Shown in pieces: positions 34,129-42,811 of a stretch of 64,000 nt of DNA. The DNA lies in the NCBI RefSeq assembly GCF_029581395.1, contig NZ_CP121115.1, positions 248,001-312,000 on the forward strand. Reading direction: 5' to 3'. The notes beneath the pieces are model-generated. The model had not been told where the DNA came from. It ran no database searches and saw only the letters and a list, made by a program, of their open reading frames with translations. This stretch comes from Roseinatronobacter sp. S2. GTDB lineage: Bacteria > Pseudomonadota > Alphaproteobacteria > Rhodobacterales > Rhodobacteraceae. Each line of letters opens with the position of its first letter. Within the stretch, counting starts at the first letter, position 1. A program made the position numbers and the translations under genes.

Positions 34129-35703
34129 TCATTCCGTCGCAGCCATTCCCATACGGGCCAGAACGCGGCGTTCAACGGCCAGAACACCCTGATAGAAAAC
34201 GACAGAGATCAGCACCGAAACTGCCGCCACGGTCCAGATCATGTTGAAATCCAGATATCCGCGCGACTGGTTCAACAGGTTGCCAAGCCCGCGCCCTGTA
34301 GCCAACCATTCCGCGATCATCACCCCCAGTAGCGCGCGCGGGGCTGTCAGGCGCATGGCGGCAAAGACATAAGGAACCGACGCGGGGATGGCGACAAGGC
34401 GCAACTCGGCCCACGCGCTTGCACCGTAGGCGCGGGGCAGTTCCACCGCTGCGCGCGGCACAAGCGAAAGCCCCTGCGCCATCATCACATAGGCCGGAAA
34501 GAACGTGACCGAGATGGTGACCCACAGTGTCAGCGACGTGCCGCGCCCCAGTATCAACACCAGCAGCGGGGTCAGCGCGACAAGCGGCATGGTCTGGGTG
34601 ATAAGGGCGATCGGCATGAAGCCACGCGTGAATTCAGGCATGATGCGCGATGACACGGCCAGCGCAAAGGCAAAGCCCATGCCCAGCACCATGCCCGCGA
34701 ATGTAATGGGCAGGGTTTCGGCCAAAGCCCCCAGCAGCCGACTTTGGGCCGTGACGCTGGTGTCACTTAGAAACAGGTAGTGAATCACATCCCAAGGGGT
34801 TTTGCCCAGCATGGAAGGGACATTCAGAACCCGCAGAAAGGCCCACCACACCGCAAATGGCAGCGCAACGGACCCAAGAAGCAACGCGGTGCGCTGCCAC
34901 ATTGAGCCGGGGTCAAGATGCAAGGCTGGCGGTGCTGCGGGGTTCAGGGAGACCGCGCGACTGGCGCCCACAAGCCGCGCCGACAGCAGCGCAAAGCCAA
35001 TATAGCTTAGCCCCGCGATAAGGGTGGCCATAAGCCCGATCCCCCATATCCGCGCTGGCTCTGCGCGACCAAGCGATCCCAGCAGGTAGGTTCCCAGCCC
35101 CCAGCGCCCGCCGCCGCCGAATTCCGCAAGGATTGCCCCCAATACGGCAGCAGGGGCCGCGACGCGAAACCCCGACAGGATCGCGGGCAGCGCACCGCGC
35201 AACTGCACGCGCCACAACACCTGCCACCGGCCCCCGCCATAGGCGCGCACCAGATCTGCCGCGCGGCTGTCATGCTGGCTTAGCCCGATCACTGTGGCGC
35301 TCATGGTCACGAAATAGACGCCAAGGGCTGCCAGCGTGATACGCGGGGCCATACCGGACAGGGTCAGCGCAAGGATCGGCGCAATGGCAATGGGCGGCAG
35401 TGCAAAGATCGCGATGTTCAGCCCGCGCGTAAGCCGCAGCAAGACCGGAAAGATGACAAACAGGATGCCCGCCGTGATGGCAAGCGCATTGCCAATCACA
35501 AACCCGCTGGCAGACGCTGAAAGTGTCGCCCAGATATGGCCGGGGTAATCGGCCCAATCCACCCACAGGCGCAGCAAAATAGCACTCAGGGCAGGCAAGG
35601 CCCCACCTGCAACCAGTTTGAACTGTCCGACCAGTTCCCAAAGTGCAATCAACACCAGCGTATTGCGCAGGCCGGGGTGGCGGCGCCACAGGTCAGCCCC
35701 CAT
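34129..35703 (-). CDS. NitT/TauT-type ABC transporter permease, two fused permease domains
   Basis: A 524-aa protein with two complete binding-protein-dependent permease domains in one chain, so one gene replaces a homodimer. The first EAA loop is LVRAYGGGRWQVLWRVQLRG (about 160-180) and the second PRAYGASAWAELRLVAIPAS (about 425-445). ATG 35703 is chosen because the longer frame would lie inside the ATPase gene; as written it overlaps the ATPase stop by 11 bases. It works with the ATPase and THI5-like receptor directly upstream to import a small, probably nitrogen-heterocyclic or sulfonate-like, compound. Confidence 0.9.
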   Translation of the reverse strand: MGADLWRRHPGLRNTLVLIALWELVGQFKLVAGGALPALSAILLRLWVDWADYPGHIWATLSASASGFVIGNALAITAGILFVIFPVLLRLTRGLNIAIFALPPIAIAPILALTLSGMAPRITLAALGVYFVTMSATVIGLSQHDSRAADLVRAYGGGRWQVLWRVQLRGALPAILSGFRVAAPAAVLGAILAEFGGGGRWGLGTYLLGSLGRAEPARIWGIGLMATLIAGLSYIGFALLSARLVGASRAVSLNPAAPPALHLDPGSMWQRTALLLGSVALPFAVWWAFLRVLNVPSMLGKTPWDVIHYLFLSDTSVTAQSRLLGALAETLPITFAGMVLGMGFAFALAVSSRIMPEFTRGFMPIALITQTMPLVALTPLLVLILGRGTSLTLWVTISVTFFPAYVMMAQGLSLVPRAAVELPRAYGASAWAELRLVAIPASVPYVFAAMRLTAPRALLGVMIAEWLATGRGLGNLLNQSRGYLDFNMIWTVAAVSVLISVVFYQGVLAVERRVLARMGMAATE

Positions 35704-36466
35704 GCAGCACCTTTGCAATATGATCACACTGGGCATGGAATTCCGGCTGGCCGAACAGTTCCCCCCCGCGCGGACGTGGGAAAGGAATGTCAATCACTTC
35801 GGCAATACGCCCCGGTGCGGACTGCATGACGACAACGCGATCAGCCAGAAACACGGCTTCATCAATGCCATGCGTGACCAGCAGGGTTGTTGCGCCGGTT
35901 TCGGCCCAGATGCGCTGCAATTCGATATTCATCTGGCGGCGCAAAATTTGGTCCAGCGCGCCAAACGGTTCATCCATGAACAGCACTTGCGGGCGGGTGA
36001 CCAGCGCGCGGGCAATCGCCACGCGCTGGCGCATGCCACCCGACAATTCACCCGGCAATGCGTTCTCATACCCTTTCAGGCCCACCAGCGCGATCAGTTG
36101 GGCAATATCATCGCGGTAACCCGCCACATTGCGCCCCAACACTTCCAGCGGCAGGGCAATATTGCTGGCTACATTGCGCCACGGCAGAAGCGCGGAATCC
36201 TGAAAGGCAACGCCAGTCACGCCGGCCGCAGCGGCTTGATGCGGGCTTTGTCCGCCAATGGTGACACTGCCGCAATCAGCCGGTTCCAGCCCCAGCAAGA
36301 TGCGCAGCGCTGTGGATTTCCCACACCCCGACGGCCCGATCAGGGCGGTGAAAGACCCTTGCCCACAGTTAAGCGTGACATCGCGCAGCGCCTCGACATC
36401 CGTGCCGCGCCCGCGATAGGTCTTGCCGATCGCTGTCAGCGAAATTCCGGCGGGCGCGGCGGTCAT
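35693..36466 (-). CDS. NitT/TauT-type ABC transporter ATPase
   Basis: A 257-aa ATP-binding subunit. Walker A GPSGCGKST (about 43-51), Q-loop FQDSALLPWRNV, signature LSGGMRQRVAIARAL (about 140-154), Walker B VLFMDEPFGALD and the switch His in LLVTHGIDEAV are all present. The P-W-R-N and DEPFGALD variants are typical of nitrate/taurine/thiamine-precursor importers. It overlaps the receptor stop and permease start. Confidence 0.95.
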   Translation of the reverse strand: MTAAPAGISLTAIGKTYRGRGTDVEALRDVTLNCGQGSFTALIGPSGCGKSTALRILLGLEPADCGSVTIGGQSPHQAAAAGVTGVAFQDSALLPWRNVASNIALPLEVLGRNVAGYRDDIAQLIALVGLKGYENALPGELSGGMRQRVAIARALVTRPQVLFMDEPFGALDQILRRQMNIELQRIWAETGATTLLVTHGIDEAVFLADRVVVMQSAPGRIAEVIDIPFPRPRGGELFGQPEFHAQCDHIAKVLHGG

Positions 36467-37437
36467 CAGATTTCCTCTAGCAAAGTGGTGTCGAACATGT
36501 CGCGGGTTCCATTGATCCCGACACGCGCAAGGGCTTCAAGATTTGCGTCGATCCCGTCTTCGGTCATTGCCATGTAACCTGCGGGCGACTCCATCAGCGG
36601 TTGCTGGGCGTGGTTGAAGAACAGCTCATTCTCCAGACTGCGCCCGGTTCCGGCAAACCAGCTGTCCATCCAGCGCGGTGGCCACAGATCGGGGTCCGCA
36701 AAATTCTCGACCCAGCCGCGACGTGACGCGCGCAGCCAGCCCACCAGTTCCGCGCGTTTGGTGCGCAGGGTTTCTTCGGTCACGACCACTGTGTCGTTAT
36801 AGATCGTGAAGCCGAAATCATACAGAAGGAACGACACCGCCTCTTCGCCCATGGTTTCAATCGTGTAGGGAACATTGGTTGTAAAATCCAGGCTGGCGTC
36901 GATTTCCCCGCGAATAAGGGGCGTGGGATCATAGGAATAGGGCACGATATTGACCTGTGATCGATCAATCCCGTTGATCGCCAGCATGGCCTCGACCGAA
37001 ATCGTGTTTACGGGGGGCACCGCAATCGTCTTGCCGATCATGTCTTGCGGGGTCAGGATCGGGGACTTGGCAAGGCTGACGATGCCGATGGGGTTTTTCT
37101 GGTATTGCGCCCCGATGATCTTGAATGGCGCGCCCTGTTCGACAATCGCCTTGATGGTTGTGTCCGGCGTGGTCAGTGACAAGTCGGCACGCCCTGCAAT
37201 GATCGAACTTTCGGGAATAACATCGGGGCCGCCGGGCAGATAGGTCAGATCAAGGCCTTCTTCAGTGTAATAACCCTGATCCAGACCAATGAAATAGCCT
37301 GCGAATTCGGCATCATTGATCCATGCCGACTGCATGGTGAACGGGGTGTTTGCCCGCGCATGACGCGGCATGAATGGCAGTGCGGCCGCACCTGCGCTTG
37401 CGCCCAGAAAGTGACGACGGTTCATCTGGAGTCTCAT
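36466..37437 (-). CDS. THI5/NMT1-like ABC transporter substrate-binding protein
   Basis: A 323-aa receptor. ATG 37437 has AGGAGA 8 bases before it; the longer frame lacks a site. The N-terminus carries a twin-arginine-like signal (NRRHFLGASAGAAALPF). The mature sequence has the THI5/NMT1 features W-I-N-D-A-E-F-A-G-Y-F-I-G-L-D-Q-G-Y-Y (about 40-58) and YLPGGPDVIPESSIIAGRAD. Relatives bind formylaminopyrimidine or other thiamine precursors, or sulfonates and nitrate. The neighbour 5-formyltetrahydrofolate cyclo-ligase paralogue favours a thiamine-linked ligand, but that is inference. Confidence 0.9.
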   Translation of the reverse strand: MRLQMNRRHFLGASAGAAALPFMPRHARANTPFTMQSAWINDAEFAGYFIGLDQGYYTEEGLDLTYLPGGPDVIPESSIIAGRADLSLTTPDTTIKAIVEQGAPFKIIGAQYQKNPIGIVSLAKSPILTPQDMIGKTIAVPPVNTISVEAMLAINGIDRSQVNIVPYSYDPTPLIRGEIDASLDFTTNVPYTIETMGEEAVSFLLYDFGFTIYNDTVVVTEETLRTKRAELVGWLRASRRGWVENFADPDLWPPRWMDSWFAGTGRSLENELFFNHAQQPLMESPAGYMAMTEDGIDANLEALARVGINGTRDMFDTTLLEEI

Positions 37438-37468
37438 GGCAGTCTCTCCTGTTGGTGAGGGGGAAGGC

Positions 37469-38206
37469 TTAGGCAAGGCCCTGAATGCGCTGCAATTCCT
37501 GCAAGGGCGGGGTCTCATTTATCTGGCGCGGGTCAAGCAGGGGCCATTTGACGCCGTGTGGCCGCTTTGCGCGGCGCTGCACTTCATGCAACCCGCCGGG
37601 CGTGGCGATCCAGTCCACCAGAATATCGGTTTCAGACGGGATCAGTTTTTCCTGCACCATCTGGCATTCATGCACGACAGCCACAACCGGCGTGCTTTCA
37701 TCAACAAGGCCCAGATCGGTGAACATGCCCCATTCAAGATCGAAGAACCCGTGGCCCTTGCCAAAGCGCACCCCGTCGACCGACACCGCCGATGCGCCTG
37801 TAACCATGAAATCAAACCGGCCCCGACGCGCGATTTCTTCAAGTGTTATGGGGCGGGCGAAATGCTCCATCCCGTCCAGCCATGCGGCGTAAAGCTCGGC
37901 CCCCGCAGGCACCATGCCCGGTTCCATCAGCAAAAAGCCGCGATAAATGCCATAGGTGGACATCACAAAAGGTTTGCCCGCCGCGATCATGCGTCGGCGC
38001 AGATCGACAAGGCAATTATCCGGGGTGATGAAGGCAAATTCTGTTGCCTGATAGGCCGGAAGCTGAACAAGATTTGCCGTTGCGGCCTCTGACCCTTCGA
38101 AATCGGGAATAACTTCTGCAAAGTTAAGGTGAAAGCGTGTATCCGGTCTGGCGACATCGCGCAGTTTCGACCATATTTGTTGCCGGATGATTTTGGACTT
38201 GGACAC
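37469..38206 (-). CDS. 5-formyltetrahydrofolate cyclo-ligase paralogue (COG0212), copy 1
   Basis: A 245-aa protein of the MTHFS/5-FCL fold. GTG 38206 is preferred because CAGGAG stands 6 bases upstream; ATG 38224 would place the start inside the operator. The conserved nucleotide/folate site is visible as VRFGKGHGFFDLEWG (about 150-165), with V-V-H-E-C-Q and a D-x-I-V-D-W pair later. It is much longer than housekeeping MTHFS (about 180 aa). Comparative genomics has linked such COG0212 paralogues to thiamine metabolism. It is the first gene of the operon with the THI5-like importer and faces the RpiR regulator. Confidence 0.82.
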   Translation of the reverse strand: MSKSKIIRQQIWSKLRDVARPDTRFHLNFAEVIPDFEGSEAATANLVQLPAYQATEFAFITPDNCLVDLRRRMIAAGKPFVMSTYGIYRGFLLMEPGMVPAGAELYAAWLDGMEHFARPITLEEIARRGRFDFMVTGASAVSVDGVRFGKGHGFFDLEWGMFTDLGLVDESTPVVAVVHECQMVQEKLIPSETDILVDWIATPGGLHEVQRRAKRPHGVKWPLLDPRQINETPPLQELQRIQGLA

Positions 38207-38225
38207 GGGCCGCTCCTGTTTCATT

Positions 38226-38254
38226 GTTTCATAATACTGAAACTGCTGTTTCAG
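38226..38254. promoter_or_regulatory. Triple half-site operator between the cyclo-ligase and rpiR
   Basis: GTTTCA (38226-38231), CTGAAAC (38237-38243) and GTTTCAG (38248-38254) make two overlapping inverted repeats with 6- and 4-base spacers in the 88-bp divergent gap. This is the kind of palindrome bound by RpiR-type regulators and lies at the promoter of both genes. Confidence 0.6.
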
Positions 38255-38294
38255 AATCGCAAGGAAAATCTGTGCGGGAAAGCGAGATGCAGGT

Positions 38295-39146
38295 ATGGCA
38301 ACACGGCTAACGCTTAGAATTCAGGAACGTATGTCACGCCTGACCCCGTCAGAGGCTAAAATTGCGGCAGTGCTGCTTGAGAATCATGCGTTTTTGGAAA
38401 CGCATACCGCAACGGAACTGGCCGGTCTTGCCGGTGTCTCCAAGGCGTCGGCTGCGCGTTTCTTCCGCACGCTGGGCTACGCTGATTTTGACGAAGCGCG
38501 CAATCAGGCCCGCGAGGAACGCAACCGCACCCAGCCTTATGCCTATTCCATCGCAACCGATGACAGGGTCGTTCTGGGCCGGACGCTGGGCGAGCATCTG
38601 GAACTGGAACTTACCAACCTGCGCCGAAGTTTCGAGGAATTGCGCCCCGATCTTCTGCGCGACGCGGCCCAGCTTCTGGCCGATGCGCCGCGTGTCTGGT
38701 GTCTGGGGTTTGGTATGGAAGAAGGCCCCGCGCGCATGGCCCGGCTGATGCTGTCGAAACTGCGGCCAAATGTTAATCTGTTGGGCGTTCATTCCGGTTC
38801 ATGGGCGGAAGATCTGGCCATGACAGGCCCGCGCGATGCGCTGATCCTGTGCTCGCTCCCACCGCGACCGCGTGCACTTTCGGCACTGACAACATATGCA
38901 CGCACAACGCGCATGAACATCATAACTCTGTGCGAGCATGCGTTTATTCCACAAGCGCAACGCTTCTCGCGTGTCATTTTGCCTTGCCATGTCGCGTCTT
39001 ACGGGCAGGTCCCCACACATGCGACCATGACAAGCATGCTCAGATTGCTGGCCATTGCCTTGCATGGCCAGATCGGGGATGCCGCCAGCCAGCGCAGTAT
39101 CCTTATCAACGACATTGACGAAGAACTTGACCTGTATGACCTGTGA
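38295..39146 (+). CDS. MurR/RpiR-family transcriptional regulator
   Basis: A 283-aa regulator. The N-terminal helix-turn-helix (about 1-77) has L-T-P-S-E-A-K-I-A-A-V-L-L and THTATELAGLAGVSKASAARFFRTLGY, and the C-terminal SIS phosphosugar-binding fold (about 120-255) has VWCLGFGMEEGPARM and the ILCSLPPRPRALS turn. RpiR proteins with this fold usually sense phosphosugars or purine breakdown intermediates. It is divergent from the cyclo-ligase/importer operon with operator-like repeats between, so it probably regulates that operon. Confidence 0.9.
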   Translation: MATRLTLRIQERMSRLTPSEAKIAAVLLENHAFLETHTATELAGLAGVSKASAARFFRTLGYADFDEARNQAREERNRTQPYAYSIATDDRVVLGRTLGEHLELELTNLRRSFEELRPDLLRDAAQLLADAPRVWCLGFGMEEGPARMARLMLSKLRPNVNLLGVHSGSWAEDLAMTGPRDALILCSLPPRPRALSALTTYARTTRMNIITLCEHAFIPQAQRFSRVILPCHVASYGQVPTHATMTSMLRLLAIALHGQIGDAASQRSILINDIDEELDLYDL

Positions 39147-39288
39147 CGCGGGGGCGTACAAATGGGGCTGGTTGCATCATCGTTGCCCTGACCGCACAAT
39201 GTGTGGCGCATGACCGAGAACAGACGCAACCCGCATGCGGACGCGAAAGCCGGGGCCAAGGATCATCCGCCACCAAGGAGAGCACAGG

Positions 39289-40230
39289 TTGAGCAAGCAG
39301 ATTGATACGCGCCAGCTTCGGGTATTGCAGGCCTTGCTGGAGGAATGCAGCATCACGCGCGCTGCAAAAATTCTGGACCAGTCGCAACCACATGTCAGCC
39401 TGACCCTGCGCAAGCTGCGCGACACAATCGGCGATCCGATCCTTGTGCGCAGCGGTGCCAAAATGGTGCTGACCGAACGCGGCCTTGCGCTGCGCGGCCA
39501 TGTCCGCGCAGTCCTTGACGGGATCGACAAGATTATCGGCAGTCCGGACCACTTTGACCCCGCGACATCAACCAAGGCGTTCCGCATCGCTTCTGCAGAT
39601 TGTATGGAAGCGATCTTTCTGCCGCCGCTGATCCAGCGCCTGCGGCAGGCGGCCCCCGAATCACGCGTGATCGTGCGCGGCATTGATGCAGGTTTTGATT
39701 ATGCGGGAGCGTTGGAACGTGATGAACTGGACGCTGTGATCTGCAACTGGCCGGGTGCGCCAAGCCATCTGAAGACCGCGCATCTGATGACCGAAGACAT
39801 CTTTTGCCTGATGGGCGCGCAGCACCCGCTGGCCGGACGCGCGCGGCTGACGATTGATGAATATCTTGCGGCGGGGCATATCGCGCCGGTCGCGCTGTCC
39901 CGCGCGGACCCAGGACCGATCGACATGCAACTGGCCCAGCACGGATTGCGGCGAAATATTCATACAATGGTCGCCGAATTCAACCTTATTCCGCATGTCC
40001 TGATGGGCACTGATCTTATTTTCACCTCCAGTGCCCGTTTTTCAGGCTATTTCAGTTCACTTATGCCGCTGTGCAGTATCGCGGCCCCGCATGAAGTCGG
40101 ATCACTGCGATTCTATCTGCTTTGGCACGAACGCGCGCAGTCAGACGCCCGCAATATATGGCTGCGCAGCCAGATTTCGGGTGTTGCACGGTCGCTGGGC
40201 ACCACCCAGACCAAAGCGGCCACACTATAA
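39289..40230 (+). CDS. LysR-family transcriptional regulator
   Basis: A 313-aa regulator. TTG 39289 is preferred (AAGGAG 9 bases upstream; protein then begins SKQIDTRQLRVLQALLEECS); ATG 39235 is the alternative. The helix-turn-helix (about 5-65) reads S-I-T-R-A-A-K-I-L-D-Q-S-Q-P-H-V-S-L-T-L-R-K-L-R, followed by the two-lobed effector domain. It sits between the two 5-FCL/ABC modules, in line with the second one, and probably controls it. The effector is unknown. Confidence 0.9.
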   Translation: MSKQIDTRQLRVLQALLEECSITRAAKILDQSQPHVSLTLRKLRDTIGDPILVRSGAKMVLTERGLALRGHVRAVLDGIDKIIGSPDHFDPATSTKAFRIASADCMEAIFLPPLIQRLRQAAPESRVIVRGIDAGFDYAGALERDELDAVICNWPGAPSHLKTAHLMTEDIFCLMGAQHPLAGRARLTIDEYLAAGHIAPVALSRADPGPIDMQLAQHGLRRNIHTMVAEFNLIPHVLMGTDLIFTSSARFSGYFSSLMPLCSIAAPHEVGSLRFYLLWHERAQSDARNIWLRSQISGVARSLGTTQTKAATL

Positions 40231-40293
40231 CGATTTATATATATACAATGTAACAAACCGCCTGCTTGTGGCGAAAAAATGACGTGGTAGCGT

Positions 40294-40303
40294 TTGCAAA
40301 CAG
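40294..40303. promoter_or_regulatory. Palindrome before the second cyclo-ligase gene
   Basis: GTTTGCAAAC is a perfect 10-bp palindrome 65 bases before the ATG at 40368, in the gap after the LysR gene. Possible operator; no second copy was found nearby. Confidence 0.3.
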
Positions 40304-40367
40304 GCCCAGAACGGGCCGCCTGTCGCCCCATCCCGGGGGACGGGACCATGCACAAACCAGGACGCTC

Positions 40368-41198
40368 ATGTCGCATTCGACCTTGAACTCTACACTTGAA
40401 TCCACCCAAGCGGAAAAGGCGGGCCGCTGGTCCGGCCGCAACACGGATAAAGACCGCCTGCGCGCCGAAATCTGGGAAGGACTGGAGGCCAGCGGCCTGA
40501 ATATCGGCCCCGTCTGGAGTCGCATTCCCAACTGGGTGGGTGCCGAGCAGGCAGCCAAACGGCTGTCGGAACTCGACATCTGGAAACACGCCAAAGTGGT
40601 GAAATGCAACCCCGACCCGCCGCAAATTCCGGTGCGGTTGCGCGCGCTTTATGACGGCAAGCAGCTTTACATGCCTGTCCCAGAGTTCGGGTCTGGCGAA
40701 TTGCCATGGGTATTGCTGGACCCCGAAAAACTGGCACGCGATGGTGTGCAGTTTGAATTGGCCGCCACATCGCAAGGCGCGGTCAGCGTTGGCCAAAAGC
40801 TGGGTTTTGAGGATATGCAGCCGCTGGATCTGGCCATCTGTGGCTGTGTCGCGGTGACACGGGCAGGCGGGCGCACGGGCAAGGGCGGTGGTTTCGCCGA
40901 TCTGGAACTCGGGCTGTTCCGCGATCTGGGCAAGATCACGGCCGACACGCCAATCGTGACCACGGTGCATTCCAGCATGGTGGTTGATGATGCGCGCCTG
41001 CCGGTGCTGGCACATGATTCCCTGCTGAACTGGATCGTGACCGAAAAGGACGCGATCCCGACCACCCCGAAAGGCCACCAACCCGGTGGCGTTGTCTGGG
41101 ACATGGTGCAGCCCGACCAGATGGCGGACATCTGGTTTCTGAAAGCGTTGAAAGACAAGATACTGGCCACAAGGGCCAAATCAGACCCCGACGCCTAG
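40368..41198 (+). CDS. 5-formyltetrahydrofolate cyclo-ligase paralogue (COG0212), copy 2
   Basis: A 276-aa protein of the same COG0212 group as the gene at 37469 but clearly diverged. The motif TRAGGRTGKGGGFADLELGLF (in parts at about 185-205) is the paralogue-type phosphate/folate loop, and V-V-T-T-V-H-S-S and HDSLLNWIVTE follow. ATG 40368 gives a start MSHSTLNSTLES; upstream in-frame sequence is arginine-rich and unlikely. It is followed by the BMP-type importer genes, mirroring copy 1 next to the THI5-like importer. Enzymatic activity on 5-formyl-THF has not been general in this group; a role in thiamine or pyrimidine salvage is inference. Confidence 0.85.
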   Translation: MSHSTLNSTLESTQAEKAGRWSGRNTDKDRLRAEIWEGLEASGLNIGPVWSRIPNWVGAEQAAKRLSELDIWKHAKVVKCNPDPPQIPVRLRALYDGKQLYMPVPEFGSGELPWVLLDPEKLARDGVQFELAATSQGAVSVGQKLGFEDMQPLDLAICGCVAVTRAGGRTGKGGGFADLELGLFRDLGKITADTPIVTTVHSSMVVDDARLPVLAHDSLLNWIVTEKDAIPTTPKGHQPGGVVWDMVQPDQMADIWFLKALKDKILATRAKSDPDA

Positions 41199-41362
41199 CG
41201 CAGGTGGGTCAGGGCCGGTTCGCGCCGGTGGGAGGACGAGAAAACGGGTCGCGCGGTTGTAGCCGCGCCGCCCTATACCGGCGGATCAGGAGGACCGCCG
41301 CCTGTGACAATTACGAAGACCGCCAAATGAATGACGGTCCTCACCCAACAGATGGAGTGAAC

Positions 41363-42481
41363 ATGTCCTTTAACCTGACCTCTCACCGGCTTTCGCGTCG
41401 TGGTGTCCTGCGCACCGGCGCTGCCGCCCTTGCCGCCACCCTGCTGCCTGCGCGGGCCTTGCTGGCCCAGACCCCGCTGGTCATCGGTGCCGTTTATGTT
41501 GGCCCGCGCGACGATTTCGGCTGGAACCAGTCCCACGCCGCCGCAATGAACATCCTGCGCGATGTGCCGGGTGTCACTGTCGTTGAGGAAGAAAACGTCG
41601 CCGAAACCAACGCCGTCACCCAGACAATGGAATCCATGATCAACCTTGAAGGGGCGAACCTTATTCTGGCCACGTCCTTTGGGTATTATTCGCCCTTTGT
41701 CGTTGAAACGGCGGCAAAATACCCCGATGTGCAGTTCCGCCACTGCGCGCCGCTGTGGAATCCTGAAACCGACCCTGCGAATGCAGGCAGCTATTTCAGC
41801 TACCTTAATCAGGCGCATTATGTGAATGGTGTGGCGGCGGGTCTGTCCAGCCCGACGGGCCTTCTGGGTTTTGTCGCGGCGAAACCGGTGCAAACTGTGC
41901 TGTCGAATGTGAACTCTTTCCTGTTGGGCGCACGTTCGGTGAACCCAGATGCACGCGTCAGGGTCATATTCACCGGCGAATGGTCCATGCCCGTCCGAGA
42001 GGCAGAGGCCACCAATGCCCTGATCGACGCAGGCTGCGATGTGATCGGCTGCCATGTGGACGGCCCCAAAGTGGTGATTGAAACCGCCGAAGCGCGGGGC
42101 GTGCGAACCTGTGGCCATAATGCCGACCTGTCGCCACTGGCCCCCAACGGTTTTATCACCGGCGCAGAAAGCAAGTGGGAAACTGTCTATACCTCCTATG
42201 CCGAGGCGCTGGCGGCGGGCGATACACCGCCGAACCTGATCTCGGGCGGGTATCACAACGACATGCTGCGCAACACGGCCTTCGGTGCGGGTGCCACACC
42301 AGAAGCGATTGCGGCCGCCGAGGCCGCGATTGCGGGGCTGAAGGATGGTAAGCCGGTCTATGTCGGCCCGCTGAAGGACAATCGCGGCAATCTGGTGATC
42401 ACAGCGACCATGGATAACTATGCCCCCGAACTGGAATCGATGGATTACCTGCTGGAAGGTATCATAGGGTCCACAACCTGA
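41363..42481 (+). CDS. BMP-family ABC transporter substrate-binding protein
   Basis: A 372-aa receptor of the BMP/PnrA type, which bind nucleosides, autoinducer-like or thiamine-related ligands. ATG 41363 has GGAG 7 bases upstream and a twin-arginine signal (HRLSRRGVLRTGAAALAATL). The mature part contains Y-V-G-P-R-D-D-F-G-W-N-Q-S-H (about 42-55), I-L-A-T-S-F-G-Y and the G-V-A-A-G-L-S motif. The hydrophobic stack residue F in DDFGWN and the Asp of the DNYAPELESM end fit nucleoside-like ligands. The gene is first in the set receptor-permease-permease-ATPase. Confidence 0.92.
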   Translation: MSFNLTSHRLSRRGVLRTGAAALAATLLPARALLAQTPLVIGAVYVGPRDDFGWNQSHAAAMNILRDVPGVTVVEEENVAETNAVTQTMESMINLEGANLILATSFGYYSPFVVETAAKYPDVQFRHCAPLWNPETDPANAGSYFSYLNQAHYVNGVAAGLSSPTGLLGFVAAKPVQTVLSNVNSFLLGARSVNPDARVRVIFTGEWSMPVREAEATNALIDAGCDVIGCHVDGPKVVIETAEARGVRTCGHNADLSPLAPNGFITGAESKWETVYTSYAEALAAGDTPPNLISGGYHNDMLRNTAFGAGATPEAIAAAEAAIAGLKDGKPVYVGPLKDNRGNLVITATMDNYAPELESMDYLLEGIIGSTT

Positions 42482-42490
42482 GGGTATTGC

Positions 42491-42524
42491 GGGCAGTGCT
42501 GAGCATCCTTCAGCCTGCCCCCTT
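42491..42524 (+). terminator. Hairpin after the receptor gene
   Basis: GGGCAG..CTGA (42491-42502) pairs with TTCAG..CTGCCC (42509-42520), followed by CCTTTC. It is placed where many ABC operons reduce transcription between receptor and membrane genes. The following stretch to 42811 shows no credible gene. Confidence 0.5.
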
Positions 42525-42811
42525 TCGGTGACAAACTGTGCACAAATGGGCCGAATGGCGGGGAATTGTGGTTCATGATCGGCCCACCCAGTTCTTCGGC
42601 TTCTCCGTAGAATTGCAAGGCGGTAGGCTGGCCGCACTGCGCCTGCCCCTGTCTGGCCCTTATCTGACCGCTATCTGCCGGATTTGTCCTGCGATCCCTG
42701 CGATCTGTCGGGGGTGGGGCGCCATAAGTCCCTTTGCCATCATCCATTCCCGCGCCTGCCCCGCGCCTGCCTTGTCGCCACACCCACCTGTTTGACCGCA
42801 CCGGAATATTC

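Noticed and set aside
34129..38206. TPP riboswitch before the THI5-like importer operon
   Set aside because: The leader before the cyclo-ligase GTG is only about 90 bases and lacks the CTGAGA and GGGGTGC-type elements; RpiR-type repeats are found there instead.
41273..42637. 454-codon open frame antisense to the BMP receptor gene
   Set aside because: Rich in Arg, His, Cys and Gly in the pattern produced by reading GC-rich codons backwards; the sense strand has signal peptide and family motifs.
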